A stretch of DNA of 64,000 nucleotides from an uncultured Christensenella sp. (lineage in GTDB: Bacteria > Bacillota > Clostridia > Christensenellales > Pumilibacteraceae), in assembly GCA_910585055.1 (NCBI GenBank), contig CAJUBY010000001.1, positions 81,444-145,443 of the forward strand, in the 5' to 3' direction. Position 1 is the first letter of the stretch; each line of letters opens with the position of its first letter. The notes beneath the pieces are model-generated. The model made no database searches and had not been told where the DNA came from. It saw only the letters and a list, made by a program, of their open reading frames with translations. The translations under genes and the position numbers were made by a program. This document shows positions 1 through 11,700 of this stretch, piece by piece.

Positions 1-1
1 A

Positions 2-775
2 AATAGAGCGATGACCGAAGGCTGGATAGACGTAATGCCCAACGACGGCAAGCGCGGCGGCGCGTACAGCTGGTCGGCGTACTCCGCACATCCGTACGTA
101 CTGCTCAACTATACGCCGACGACCGAAGATATTTTTACGCTTGCGCATGAACTGGGGCATTGTATGCATTCGTACTATTCGCAAAACGGTCAGCCGTATT
201 CGAAGTGGGATTACCAGATATTCGTCGCCGAAGTCGCATCGATATGCAACGAAACTTTGCTGGACGACTATCTTATGAAGAACGTCAAAGACGACAACGT
301 CAAGAAATATCTGTTGAGTTTAAGGCTCAACCGTTTCCGCACCACGCTTTTCCGTCAGACCATGTTTGCCGAGTTCGAATACAACGCGCACAAAATGGAT
401 CTCGAAGGCAAGCCGCTCACGGTCGACGGTCTTTGTTCGATGTATCTCGACCTGAATAAAAAATATTACGGCGACGCAGTCGTTTCGGACGACCGTATAG
501 CGTACGAATGGGCGCGCATACCGCATTTCTATACGGCGTTCTACGTTTATAAATATTCCACCGGCATGACGGCGGCTACAAGTATCGCGCGCAATATCCT
601 TATCCGTCCCGGTTACGTCGATATCTATAAGGATAAGTTTCTTAAAGCCGGCGGACATAAATCCCCGTACGATATACTTTGCGACACGGAGATCGATCTT
701 GCGTCGACCGGACCTTATGACGATGCGTTTGCGTTTTTCAATGCCGCGCTCGACGAGCTGGAAAAACTTTGTTAA
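2..775 (+). CDS. M3-family oligoendopeptidase F, C-terminal part (5' end outside window)
   Basis: Zinc metallopeptidase of the M3 (thimet/PepF) family, which cleaves short peptides in the cytoplasm. The reading frame is open from base 2 into the first ATG at 11, so the true start lies upstream and only about the last 258 codons are here. The HExxH zinc motif is visible (HELGHCMHSYYS) with the downstream glutamate region (FVAEVASICNE), and the segment before it (DGKRGGAYSW) is the usual PepF lead-in. The C-terminal helical part with PHFYTAFYVYKYSTG is also typical. The stop at 773-775 lies 5 bp before the ATG of the next gene, so the two are probably cotranscribed. Family assignment is firm; PepF versus a close M3 relative cannot be settled without the N-terminus. 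Confidence 0.9.
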   Translation, partial: NRAMTEGWIDVMPNDGKRGGAYSWSAYSAHPYVLLNYTPTTEDIFTLAHELGHCMHSYYSQNGQPYSKWDYQIFVAEVASICNETLLDDYLMKNVKDDNVKKYLLSLRLNRFRTTLFRQTMFAEFEYNAHKMDLEGKPLTVDGLCSMYLDLNKKYYGDAVVSDDRIAYEWARIPHFYTAFYVYKYSTGMTAATSIARNILIRPGYVDIYKDKFLKAGGHKSPYDILCDTEIDLASTGPYDDAFAFFNAALDELEKLC

Positions 776-780
776 GTTTG

Positions 781-1680
781 ATGCTATCCGAAAAGCGGCG
801 CATTCTTGCGGTCTTTGCCGTGTGTTGCGCCGCGTTTATACTTACAGGCTGCGGCGCGAGCGTCACCGTATACGATTATACATCGGACGGCGTGCGGTAC
901 AACATGTACGAGCTGGAATTCGACAAGTCGATTATAAACGGAATGGAGCAGTCTGCCGTAAATGATGCCGACGGCAATAAGTACACGGTAGCCGGGTATT
1001 TATATACTCTGTTCTGCGACTTCGGTTACGAACTTACGGATGCCGAGGACACCGGCGAAAAGTATACCGTGAGATACAGAAAGGCAGTGGGCGGCAGATC
1101 CGAACTTTTCGAAGCGGGAACGCCCGTCGCGTTTAAGACCGACAGTACCGAAAACCCGTTTATAAGAACGTACACTTCGATCTCGCCCAATCCGTTTAAC
1201 GGTGTGCGGCAAAAATACGACGCCGTTGCGCCCGGTCAGTCGCTTACCGTTTTGGACAGGTTAAAAAACGGTTCCGTTGCGCGCGACGAGTTCGGGGAAC
1301 TTGTGGTCGCATACCCGTCGCTTGCCGACGCGTTCCCGTATATAAAGAGATTCGATCCCGACGGGCTGTTGCTCAAATATGTAAGATACGGGTCGCCGAG
1401 GACGCTTTCGTCGGGCGCGTCGTCGGGCGGAAAGACGGCGGCGTTTGTATATTCCAGGTATTTCGACGATACTTACACTAATATAGAACTGTCGTATAAA
1501 CGGGCTGTGCCGTACGGATGGTATTTGACGGCGCTTGCCGCAGGAGCGGTCACGCTTGCGATATTCGCGGCGGCGACACGGACGAAAAAAGATAAAAAGA
1601 AACCTACGCTGCTGGACAGATTCCCGTACGATCCCGAAGAGTACAGGGATTACGAAAACAGGTTCCCGGCAAACAGATAG
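781..1680 (+). CDS. Membrane-anchored lipoprotein of unknown function
   Basis: I do not recognise this family. The N-terminus is a lipoprotein signal peptide: basic MLSEKRR, a hydrophobic stretch, then the lipobox ILTGC with the lipidated Cys at residue 24. The middle is a soluble extracytoplasmic domain. Near the C-terminus is one transmembrane helix (WYLTALAAGAVTLAIFAAA) followed by a lysine-rich tail, so the protein would be held at both ends. I chose the ATG at 781 because it gives a clean signal peptide; a TTG at 769, overlapping the peptidase stop, is the alternative. It sits between the M3 peptidase gene and dnaB, 26 bp before dnaB, suggesting one transcript. The function is unknown. 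Confidence 0.75.
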   Translation: MLSEKRRILAVFAVCCAAFILTGCGASVTVYDYTSDGVRYNMYELEFDKSIINGMEQSAVNDADGNKYTVAGYLYTLFCDFGYELTDAEDTGEKYTVRYRKAVGGRSELFEAGTPVAFKTDSTENPFIRTYTSISPNPFNGVRQKYDAVAPGQSLTVLDRLKNGSVARDEFGELVVAYPSLADAFPYIKRFDPDGLLLKYVRYGSPRTLSSGASSGGKTAAFVYSRYFDDTYTNIELSYKRAVPYGWYLTALAAGAVTLAIFAAATRTKKDKKKPTLLDRFPYDPEEYRDYENRFPANR

Positions 1681-1706
1681 AACGGGTATCATAGGAGAAG
1701 ACGACT

Positions 1707-3305
1707 ATGCCGAAAAAGGACGCCAAAGAAGAGGCGGTAAAAAATCATCCGCATGTCATTGCGCGCCAAACTCCCAATAATTACGAAGCGGAAACGGCGC
1801 TGATAGGCGGAATGCTTATCGACGGGCAGACGGCGGCAAAGTTTATGCCGCAGCTTACCGCCGACGATTTTTATACCCCCGGGCATAAATACGTAATAGA
1901 TGCCATCGCTTCGCTTTTTAATGCGGCGAAGCCCGTAGATTTCGTAACGGTAGTCGGCGAGCTTGAAAACAGCGGCAAGCTGGAGCTTTCCGGCGGAGCG
2001 GAATATATTTCGAAAATGATAGCGGCGGTGCCGTCTGTGGCAAACGCTCAATATTATTTCGATATAGTCAAAAAGAATACGAAGTTGCGCGCGATCATCG
2101 ATATAGCGCGGAAAATGGCGGACGAAGCATATGCGCTCGATCCGGACGATACGGCGCTGTCCAAGGCGGAAGCCGCGCTGTACGGGCTTTCGGAGTCGAC
2201 GCGGCGAGGCAAGCCCGAACGGTTGGAGGGATATGTAAAGATCGTGCTCGAAGATCTTAAACAGCGCGCGACCGAAACAAATGTATTCCGCGGCGTGCCC
2301 ACCGGCTTTTCCAAAGTGGACAGCATTTTGGGCGGCGGTTTTCAAAAAAGCGATCTTATAATCCTTGCCGCGCGTCCCGGTCAGGGAAAAACCAGTTTTG
2401 CGATGAACTGTGCAGTCAACGCGGCGCGCAGGAAACGTCCGGATAACGGACAATACTACTCCGTTGCCGTGTTCTCTTTGGAAATGAGCGCGACCCAGCT
2501 CGCAAAGCGCATACTTTGTTCGGTTGGGCGATACGACATGTCGCGCGCCAACCGTGCAGTCGTAGACGAAGACGATTGGGACAGGCTTTATTCCGCACGC
2601 GACGAGCTTTCGCATACCAATCTGTATATAGACGAATCGGGCGATATAACGCCTGCCGAAGTTCTGTCGAAATGCCGTGCGCTCAAGCATTCGAAAGGTC
2701 TCGATTTTGTGATGATCGATTATCTGCAGCTTATGCAGAGCGGTAAACATCTGGATAATTTCGTACGCGAGATCGCGGAGATAACGCGCGCGCTCAAGCT
2801 GGCGGCAAAGGAATTGGACGTGCCTATACTTTTGCTGTCGCAGATGTCGCGTAGTATAGAACAGAGAAAGGGCGCCGACAAGGAATCCAAACTGTCCGAC
2901 CTACGTGATTCGGGCGCGATCGAGCAGGACGCGGATATAGTTCTTTTTATCGACCGAAAAGAAATGCCCGGCGGCGGAGACGGCAAGCCTGCCGCTTCCG
3001 AAGTCTATCTTAATATCGCCAAACACAGAAACGGCGAAACGGGCAACGTCAAGCTTATATGGCATCCTGCGACTACAACGTTCCGCTCGGCAGACGACAG
3101 GGGACAGCCGGACGAACCGCCCAAATTTTACAGCGGCAGAGACAGCGGTTTCGAAGAATCGGCGCCGCCTCCGCCCGAGCCGGACGGTTTCGGTTACGAG
3201 TTCGACGCCGTCGACCGTGAGGACGGTGCGCCGCATAAAAAGCCGGAAAACGGCGGAAAATCGGCAGTGGCATCGGCTATCGACGCCGGGCTTTTGGATG
3301 ATTGA
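1707..3305 (+). CDS. dnaB: Replicative DNA helicase DnaB
   Basis: Hexameric 5'-3' helicase that unwinds DNA at the replication fork. The N-terminal DnaB domain (about residues 18-120, NYEAETALIGGML) is followed by the RecA-like helicase domain, with Walker A ARPGQGKT around residues 221-229 and Walker B FVMIDYLQLM. The motif SQMSRSIEQR and the arginine-finger region LSDLRDSGAIEQDAD are present. The ATG is preceded by AGGAGAAG at a normal distance. At 532 residues it is longer than typical DnaB (about 450) because of an acidic, proline-rich, probably disordered tail from about residue 455. No strong terminator is seen directly after it. Confidence 0.97.
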   Translation: MPKKDAKEEAVKNHPHVIARQTPNNYEAETALIGGMLIDGQTAAKFMPQLTADDFYTPGHKYVIDAIASLFNAAKPVDFVTVVGELENSGKLELSGGAEYISKMIAAVPSVANAQYYFDIVKKNTKLRAIIDIARKMADEAYALDPDDTALSKAEAALYGLSESTRRGKPERLEGYVKIVLEDLKQRATETNVFRGVPTGFSKVDSILGGGFQKSDLIILAARPGQGKTSFAMNCAVNAARRKRPDNGQYYSVAVFSLEMSATQLAKRILCSVGRYDMSRANRAVVDEDDWDRLYSARDELSHTNLYIDESGDITPAEVLSKCRALKHSKGLDFVMIDYLQLMQSGKHLDNFVREIAEITRALKLAAKELDVPILLLSQMSRSIEQRKGADKESKLSDLRDSGAIEQDADIVLFIDRKEMPGGGDGKPAASEVYLNIAKHRNGETGNVKLIWHPATTTFRSADDRGQPDEPPKFYSGRDSGFEESAPPPPEPDGFGYEFDAVDREDGAPHKKPENGGKSAVASAIDAGLLDD

Positions 3306-3362
3306 TACGTAATAACGTTTACGGTCGATCCGACCGAGGTTAACGGTTTACGGTAAAGACAT

Positions 3363-3382
3363 CTGTTTGTAAAGCACAAACA
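3363..3382. other. Hairpin upstream of the first giant-gene promoter
   Basis: CTGTTTGT and ACAAACAG form an 8-bp inverted repeat around AAAGC, about 37 bp upstream of the -35 box at 3419. It lacks a T-tract, so it is a poor intrinsic terminator on either strand. An operator for the downstream promoter is possible. Confidence 0.4.
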
Positions 3383-3418
3383 GGTAAAAAATTATACACT
3401 TTTTTATCATAAAAATAC

Positions 3419-3447
3419 TTGACACAGTGTATAAATGGTGATATACT
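3419..3447 (+). promoter_or_regulatory. Promoter of giant LRR gene 1
   Basis: TTGACA at 3419-3424, a 17-bp spacer, and TATACT at 3442-3447. Transcription would start near 3454, about 23 nt before the conserved leader hairpin. Confidence 0.8.
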
Positions 3448-3466
3448 TTTTCAAATATATAAAAAT

Positions 3467-3511
3467 CGTAACAGACAACGGCGTCGGAAGAGAATATCTC
3501 CGCGCCGTTTT
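3467..3511 (+). promoter_or_regulatory. Conserved leader hairpin (copy 1), attenuator-like
   Basis: AACGGCG at 3477-3483 pairs with CGCCGTT at 3503-3509. An inner CGGA/TCCG stem adds length with one bulged U, and four T residues follow directly. The shape is that of an intrinsic terminator inside the 5' leader, about 75 nt before the start codon. The 21 bases at 3467-3487 recur exactly at 23917-23937, and the same outer stem occurs at 13742-13772. Confidence 0.7.
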
Positions 3512-3582
3512 ATGTTACAAAATTATTTTATCCGGCGGAAGCCGTTAATGTTCAATCCAAAAAAAGGAGCAAAGGTAAGGCG

Positions 3583-5708
3583 ATGGGGATCAAGAAAGAA
3601 ACGAAGAAGCGGATATGCGCGGTGGCGGCGCTGGTAGGAAGCGTAAGCGCGGGCGGCGCGCTGGTAGCGTGCGGAAGCGAAGAAAAGCCTGTAGAGAAAG
3701 CTGGAGCGGAAGCGGGAGTGTATTACTTTGACGCGGGCGGAGAAGAGTATACGATGGCGTTGGGGGACGGAAAGCATGTAACGCTGATGATGGGCGCAGA
3801 GAAAAAAGAAGGGACGTACGGGATCAAAGACGGAGAGATCGAGATCAAGTTCGGAAAGGACGACGTAGCGAGAGGCGCGGTAAAGGAAACGGAGATCGCG
3901 CTGAAGTACGGCGGCCTGGATATGCGGTTTTACAAGAAAGTGTACTACGAAGTGAGGTACGACAGCGTAGACGGGAGCGAGATCGGGAGCGTAAGAGTGC
4001 TTAACGGGAAGCACGCGGAAAAGCCGGCGGATCCTGTAAAAGAGAACAGCATGTTTCTGGGGTGGTACGTAGACGAAGAGTATACGATGCCGTATATATT
4101 CAGTGCGGAAGGAGTAAGCGGAGACATAACGCTGTACGCGCAGTGGGCGGAGCTGGTGCCCGGAGCACAGGAGTACGTCGTAAGATTCGACTTAAACTAC
4201 GAAACAGACGAGAAGATAGGGAACAAACAAACGATCGGAGGGAAACTGTACGATCTGCCGAAACCCGGAGGAAGAGAAGGGTACGAGTTTAAAGGGTGGT
4301 GGATAAGCGCGTACGAGGACGGGGAGAGACTGACGTCGGAAGTAACGAAAGAGAGCAGGATCGAAGAGAACAGAACGCTGTACGCGGTATGGGAAGAGAA
4401 AGGGAACGGGAACAGACTTAAGACGCCGCTGGTGAGCACGGAAGGGAAGACGGTACAGTGGAACAGAGTGGAAGGCGCAAGCTCGTATACGGTGGAAGTA
4501 GAGAACACCGCAGGCGAGAAAAGGGTGTACCAAGGACTGACGGCGACGCGGCAGGAATTGGAGCTGACGGAAGCGGGAGACTATAAGATAACGGTAACGG
4601 CGGTAAAGAGCGGAAACAGCGGAGAGAACTCGAGAGGAGGGGAAAGCTGGTACAGATACAAGGCGTTGGCGCGAGTGTCGATGTTCAGCGTGTCGGAAAC
4701 GAGTTCGCTGGTATACAACGGGGTAGAGAACGCGGAAAGATATTACATAAAAGTGGAGTGCGGAAACGCGAGTCATAAACACGATAGATACGACAACGGA
4801 ACGTCTACGTATTATAACTTTGCGAACTGCACGATGCAGGAAGGCGGAATCAAGTTCACGGTAACGGCGGAAGCGGAAGGCTGGGCAAGCTCGACGTCGG
4901 TAACGTACGTGTACAACAGGATACTGGACGGAGTAAAAGAAGTAGCGTACGAGAAAGAAACGCAGAGCATAAGATGGGCGAGCGTAAAGAACGCGACGGG
5001 ATATATCGTGGAAGTGAACGGAGAAAGAGAAGAGATAACGGGGACGGTATACAGTGTAAAGGGATACGACCCGGGAGAACTGAAGATAAAAGTAACGCCG
5101 AAGACGAAGGGATATAACAGTCCGAAAGGGACGGAGATAACGGTACGGAAGGAAGAGTTGGCGGCGCCGAAAGGACTGGAACTGACTGGGACGGAATTGA
5201 GCTGGGACGCGGTAAAAGGCGCGGAAGGATATACGGTAAAGATCGGAGAGAAGACGTATGAAACGGATCGGAACGTATACGATATAACGGAAGCGATAGC
5301 GGAAGAGCCGAGTGCAAGCGGCGAATACCGAATAAGCGTAAAGGCGAACGGAGAGAAAGGATCGGAGTACAGCGACGAGATAAGGGTAAGAGCGCAGACG
5401 TTGCGCGGAACGCTGAAGTACGGCGACGGGAAAGTGCGCTGGGGGAGCGTGATCGGAGCAACGGAGTACCGTGTACGAGTGAACGGCGGAGCGGAGAAGA
5501 CAATAACCGGCGGAACGGAGAGCGAAGTAACGCTTACACGACGCGGCATAAACGAGATAGAAGTGATGTACGCGGCGGGAGAGACGGAGAGCGCGTGGGA
5601 GAAGCTGGAAGTGACGGGCTATGCCGTGGAGTTCGACAGCCGCGGCGGCACGGCTGTAGACACCGTTTACCTCGCTACCGGCGACAGACTTGTCTTGCCC
5701 TCCGCACC
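3583..5708 (+). repeat. 2,126-bp direct repeat, left copy (5' module of giant gene 1)
   Basis: From the ATG to base 5708 the sequence matches 13909-16034. The proteins agree over 709 codons, and the out-of-frame and antisense translations of both copies also coincide, which argues for nucleotide identity rather than only protein identity. Near-identity extends a few bases into the RBS (GGAGCAAAGG versus GGAGCAAAGA). At 5709/16035 the two genes diverge abruptly. Confidence 0.93.
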
Positions 5709-8700
5709 CGAGCAGATAGGCAGAGTGTTCGACGGTTGGTACGATTCCGTGGGCGGCGCGAGCGGTAACGGATATAAGATCGAAAACGGCGAGCGGTTCG
5801 ACACAGCCGGAGATAAAAAACTGTATGCAAGCTGGGATTACATGGAGTACGAGCTTGTTTATGATTACGGTTCCGGCGGACAGGGCGCGGCAGGCAGCAG
5901 CGGCAAAGGTACCGTTAAGATAGAACATAATTATACGCTGGAGGTCCCGTCGAATTCGGACGGCCGCAAGCTGTTTTTGGGATGGTACAGCACTGCGAGC
6001 GGCGCCGGGCTGCGTTATACCGATCACAACGGCAGAAGCTATTCGCCGTGGGCTTATCCCATGGGCGGTACGGTGTATGCGCGCTGGGCGAACGGATTTG
6101 CATTTACGTATCTGGAAAACAGCGATTCGTATTCGGTGGTCAGAGGTGACAACCTTATATCATCGGGTTTGAGCGAGATAACCGTTCCGACTTACTACGA
6201 CGACGGTGTACACGGCAGAAAGAAAGTTACCGTCATAGACGGCTATGCTTTTGATAAATGCAGCAATCTGGTCACGGTAAACATACCCGATTCGATAAAG
6301 ATAATTGCCGTTGACAGCTCGGCGTTCGGATCTTGTACCAAACTGCAGAACATAAATATATACAAAACGGAAGGAACTGTAGGCGCGGTCTACAGCTCGT
6401 ATCGCGGCGCGCTTATCGAAAACAATGAGCGTACGGGTGCGCGCGAGCTTAAATTCGTACCTATGGGCAAGACGGGAACGTTTACCGTGCCCGGTACCGT
6501 GGATACCGTAGCCGCAGGCGCGTTCTCTAAATCGGCATTGACGGAAGTAATAGTTCCGACCGGAGTGCGTAACGTCCACGCAAGAGCTTTTGCCGATTGC
6601 GAAGCGCTCGAAAAGGTGACGTTTACGCCCGTGCTTGAGGGTGAGATCTCGATAGAAGAGCTTGTGATAAATGCCGAAGCATTTTACAGATGTACGAACC
6701 TGACCGAAGTGGTTTTCCCTGCGAGAATGAAGTCGTTCGATTCCAAAATGTTCTGCTATTGCGACGCTATGCTTAAGGTGGGAATGGAAGAGGGCGCCGC
6801 AGCCCAATACATGATCGTAAACGATATGTTGGTAACAAAGGATCGTAAGTTGGTATATTTCCCGTCGGCAAAACCCGACTGTATTATAACGGCGGATATA
6901 ACCGAGATAGGAGCGTACGCATTTTATAAAGCAAACAAGATAAAGACCGTATCCATTCCTTCGCATGTAACGGCGATTTGGGAAGGAGCGTTTAAGAGTT
7001 GTAAAACCCTTACTAAAGTAACGTTTAACGGTGGATACGGCGCAAGATCCGTTACGGTCGGTGTTTCCGCATTTACGGAATGTACGGCGCTGTCTGCCGT
7101 CGAATATAAAAACTCGCCGAAAATAACGGATATAGGCGAAAATGCGTTTTATAAATGTACGGCGCTTACCGGCTTTACGATACCCGATACCGTTATTTCG
7201 GTAGGCGATAACGCTTTTGCGGATTGTTCCAACTTAAAAGCGATATCGATAGGAGCGGCTGTCGAAACGTTGGGGAACTATGCCTTCAAGAACTGTAAAG
7301 GACTGACATCCGTTACTTTGCCGGCTTCGCTCACTTCGTTGGGAGAATATGCGTTCGGCGGTTGCATCGGATTGAGATCGGTCGCATACCGATCGGAAAA
7401 CGGCTCGCCGCTTTCGATAGGCGTTATGGCGTTTTCTTCTTGCTCGGCGCTTACCGAGTTTTACGTTCCGAAGTTTGTTACGGAGCTGGGCGACGGCGTG
7501 TTTACGGACAGCGTCAATCTCGCAAAAGTAACCGTTGCGGACGAAAACAAAAATTATACCGAGTACGACGACATCGTATATAAGCTTGACGATAAAGGCA
7601 ATTACATAGGTATAGTTTATTATCCTTATACCAAGTCGGGCGCGGTGGTCTTGCCCGAATCTATGACGTCGATAGGCGGCGGCGTGTTCGGTGGCAACAA
7701 AAACATAACGTCTGTCAGTATAGGTAAAAACGTGACGTTTGTCGGTGCGGACGCTTTTAAAAACTGCACCAATCTCAGGACGGTCACGTTTGACGAGACG
7801 GGGACCGAGCCGCTGACTGTGGGCAGCGGAATGTTCTGGGGTTGCTCCAAGCTTCATACCGTAAACCTTCCCTCGCGCATGACGGCTGTTCCGGACAGAT
7901 TTTTGCAGGGAACGGCGGTCACGTCGGTCGTGATACCCGATAAAGCTGTGTCGATAGGACAGTATGCTTTTTCGACTTGTACCGGGCTTGTGTCGGTCAC
8001 TTTCGGCACGCGCGAGAGCGACGGCGAACGGATCTGCGATCTGACGACGATAAAAGCCAACGCGTTTTATAACTGTAAAAACATTTCCGAGATCTCCATA
8101 CCTTATTCCGTAGTCGATATAGGAAACTCGGTTTTCTACGGATGTGCGGCGTTAAAAAAAGTGAGATTCGAAAACGACCCCGTGCCGAGCGACGAACTGC
8201 CGCTTACGATGGGCACGAGTATTTTTTACGGTTGCAGCGAATTGAGCGACATAGTTCTGCCCGAAAGACTAACCGCGATTCCCAATAACGCTTTTACGAG
8301 CTGTGTAAATCTTTCGTCTATAAATTTGCCGGGCAATTTAAAAAACAGGTCCGCCACCGTACTGGCCGTAGGTACAAGCGCGTTTTCGGGCTGCACATCT
8401 TTGCAAAACGTCACATGCACTAAAAACAGCGACTGCGAAAGTCCGTTTTCTATAGGTAAAGGGGCTTTTTCGGGCTGTACGGCGCTTGTCGGCATAGAGC
8501 TGCCCAAGCGTTCCGAACCTGCGGACGCAAGCAAACCTTACTCCGTATTCAATGAGTTGGGCGTAAACTACATAATGCCCAAATTCGATAATTTTGTGCG
8601 GTTTGTCGTGGAAGACGGCGGAATTTACTCGTCCGACGAGCAGGGAATATTATATTACAACTCGGTCGTAAACGGCGAGATCGTTAAAGATCACGGAACG

Positions 8701-11700
8701 TTGATCGCCTGTCCGTACGGAATAAGCGGTACTGTCACCGTACCGGCGACTACTCATACTGTTTATGACTATTCGTTCTCGTATTCCAACATCCGAGAAC
8801 TAACATTCCAAGAAGCAAACGGACAGCTTACCGAAGATGAGTTTGCCGCTCTGCCCGATCTTGTCATATCCGAAAACGCATTTTATTACAGTAAACTCGA
8901 GAGCGTAAAATTCCCGTCACGGCTCAAGTCGTTGGGGAAAAATTCGTTTAGTAACAGTTCGGCGCTTGTCGACATTACGTTCGAAAGCGAAAGCCGTTTG
9001 ACGGAAATAAAAGACTCGGCTTTCTATGCTACCGCGATCACCCTGCTACGCATTCCCGAAACAGTTAAGACCGTCGGATCGAGCATAGTCGGCAGAACGC
9101 CGATAACCGAGCTGTGGATACCGAGCGCAGTTGCCGGCAATATGTATACGAGTTTTCTTAATGCCGCGTCGTCGCTTACGTCAATTAATATTTACGGGCA
9201 CAGCCCCGAAGAGAACGAGCCGAACGTATTGTTCGGTGATGACGGAAAAACTCTTTTATGGTACGATCCGGGCAATACCCAAACAGAGTATGTGATCCCC
9301 GAAGGCGTGGAGAGTATCGCGACCCGAGCGTTCTACGGTCAGAATCATCTGAAAACCGTGAAGTTTGCGGACAGCTCTTTAAAAACGATAGGCGCTTATG
9401 CTTTTTCGGGGTCGTCCGTAACAACGGTGGATCTACCCGAAGACTGTCAGATGACCGCCGTAGGATCGAGCGCGTTCAACGAATCCAATATCACGTCGAT
9501 AACTATACCCAACAAAGTGACGTCGATTGGCGGCAGCGCCTTTAAAGCGTGTAAAGAATTGACATCGATCGCGTTTACGCCGCAAACGGTAACATCATCG
9601 GACGGACAGATATCTTCGAAGTACGTTATCACATCGATAGGTGCAAGCGCTTTCGAGAACTGCGTACAGCTAAACAACGTGGTTTTGCCTGACAGTGTCA
9701 CGTCTTTGGAAAATATAGTTTTCGGCGGTTGTTCCGCATTGACCGATATTACGTTCGGAAAAGGTTTAAAAAAGATAGGGAACAAAGTATTCGGTTCTTG
9801 CGAATCACTTGTTTCGATTACGTTGCCCGACAGTGTAACATCGCTCGGAATAAATGTATTCACCGGATGTATAAATCTGGTAAACGTCAAATTACCGAGC
9901 AATATCTCTTCGATAGGCAACACGATGTTCAACGGATGCGTAAAGCTTACCGATGTTACGTTCGGCGACAAGATCACGTCGATGGGCACAAACGTATTCC
10001 AAAACTGTACTTCGCTCCGATCGGTCACGCTGCCCGATAAAATAACCAAGTTGGATAATAGCGTGTTTTCCGGCTGTACGGCTTTGGAAGAAATAACCGT
10101 TCCGGACAGCGTAACGGCGATAGGCGATACGGCGTTTTTAAACTGCACATCGCTTACAGCGGTCACATTCGGCGCGGGAAGCAAATTGGCTACGATCGGG
10201 AAAGAGGCTTTTGCCGGCTGTTCGGTTTTAAGATCGATCGAGATACCCGGGAGTGTGATCCAGATCGGGAAAACGTCATGCAATGTGTTTAAAGATTGCG
10301 TCGCTCTGGAATCCGTCACTTTCAGACAAGGAACGGTTCCGCTTAAATTCGTCGGAACTACTCCGTTCTCCGGATGTACAAAACTCAAGACCGTTGATCT
10401 GGGCGGAAGATCGACCGCGTTGCCCGGATCGTGTTTCAAAGACTTGCCCGAACTGACGGATGTGCGCGGACTTGACAACGTTACCGAAATAGGGACTTAC
10501 GCTTTTCAGAACTGTACGGGACTGAGTGCGTTTACCGTACCGTCTTCGGTGACGAAAATAGGCTTGTATGCATTTAATAATTGCAGCGGACTTTTGAGCT
10601 TGACGTTTGAAAATTCGGATACGGCGCTTACCGTTCCGGACGGTACCGCGGTCTCTGGCGTCTTTGTAGGCTGTACGTCGCTGGTATCCGTAAACTTCGG
10701 CGGACGCGAGATATCCGTAGGAAAATATGCGTTTTATAACTGTGCGGCGCTTGCCGAAATTTTGGATACGGACGGCATTACAAAGCTTGGCGATTATTCC
10801 ATGAGCGGTTGCGGTTTTGTATCGGTAAAAGTTCCCGGATCGCTGTCCGTACTGGGCATAAACGTATTCGAAAACTGCAGATCGCTGATTTCGGTCGAGA
10901 TACCCACAGACGCGTTCGACACATTGAGCGCCTGTACGTTTAAAGGCTGCGATCTTCTTGCGGAAGTGAATTTTACGGGCGGCAATACGATGCTTGCGGC
11001 GATAGGCGCGTCGGCTTTCGAAAACTGCATGTCGCTTGCGGCAGTCGATATCCCACAATGCGTAAGCATGCTCGAAGACCGTGCGTTCTATAACTGCGGA
11101 TTTACCGAGCTTAAGGTGCCGGTAACGGTTTCCGATTTCGGGAAAGAGGTGTACGGCGGCAACGCGGCGCTCGTCAAGGTCATTGTTTCGACGGACGATC
11201 TGGTAACGCTCGGCGTCGATATGTTTGTTTCGAGTTCGGTGAGGTCGGTCGAGTTTACCGGTTCCGGCGTTATGCTAAAGGGATTATCCGACGGACTGTT
11301 CAAGGATTGCGCAAATCTATCGGATATTGTCATCCCGTCGTGTGTAAATACGATTGGCGCGTATGCGCTGAAAGGAACGGCAATAGAACGGCTTGTGCTG
11401 TCGGAGGGATTGGTTTCGATAGAAAACGGCGCGTTCGAAAACTGTGTTTCGCTTAAGTCCGTGAATATCCCTGCTACGGTGTCGAATATCGGCGACAATC
11501 CTTTTAAAGGCTGTACCGATCTTGCGGAAATATCCGTGGCGCAGGACAATCAACTTTATGTTACCGACGGAAGCGTACTGTACGACGGAACGAGCACAAA
11601 ACTTATCGGGGTTCTGTCGTCCGCTTCGGGCGAGATCGTATTGCCGGAAACAGTCACGACCGTGGCTGCGGAAGCTTTTGCCAGATCGTCCGTTACAAAA

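Noticed and set aside
4192..6027. 611-codon frame on the minus strand inside giant gene 1, with a twin at 14518-16206
   Set aside because: It arises from the purine-rich wobble positions of the sense gene, has no RBS and gives an Arg/Tyr/Ser-rich protein unlike any family.
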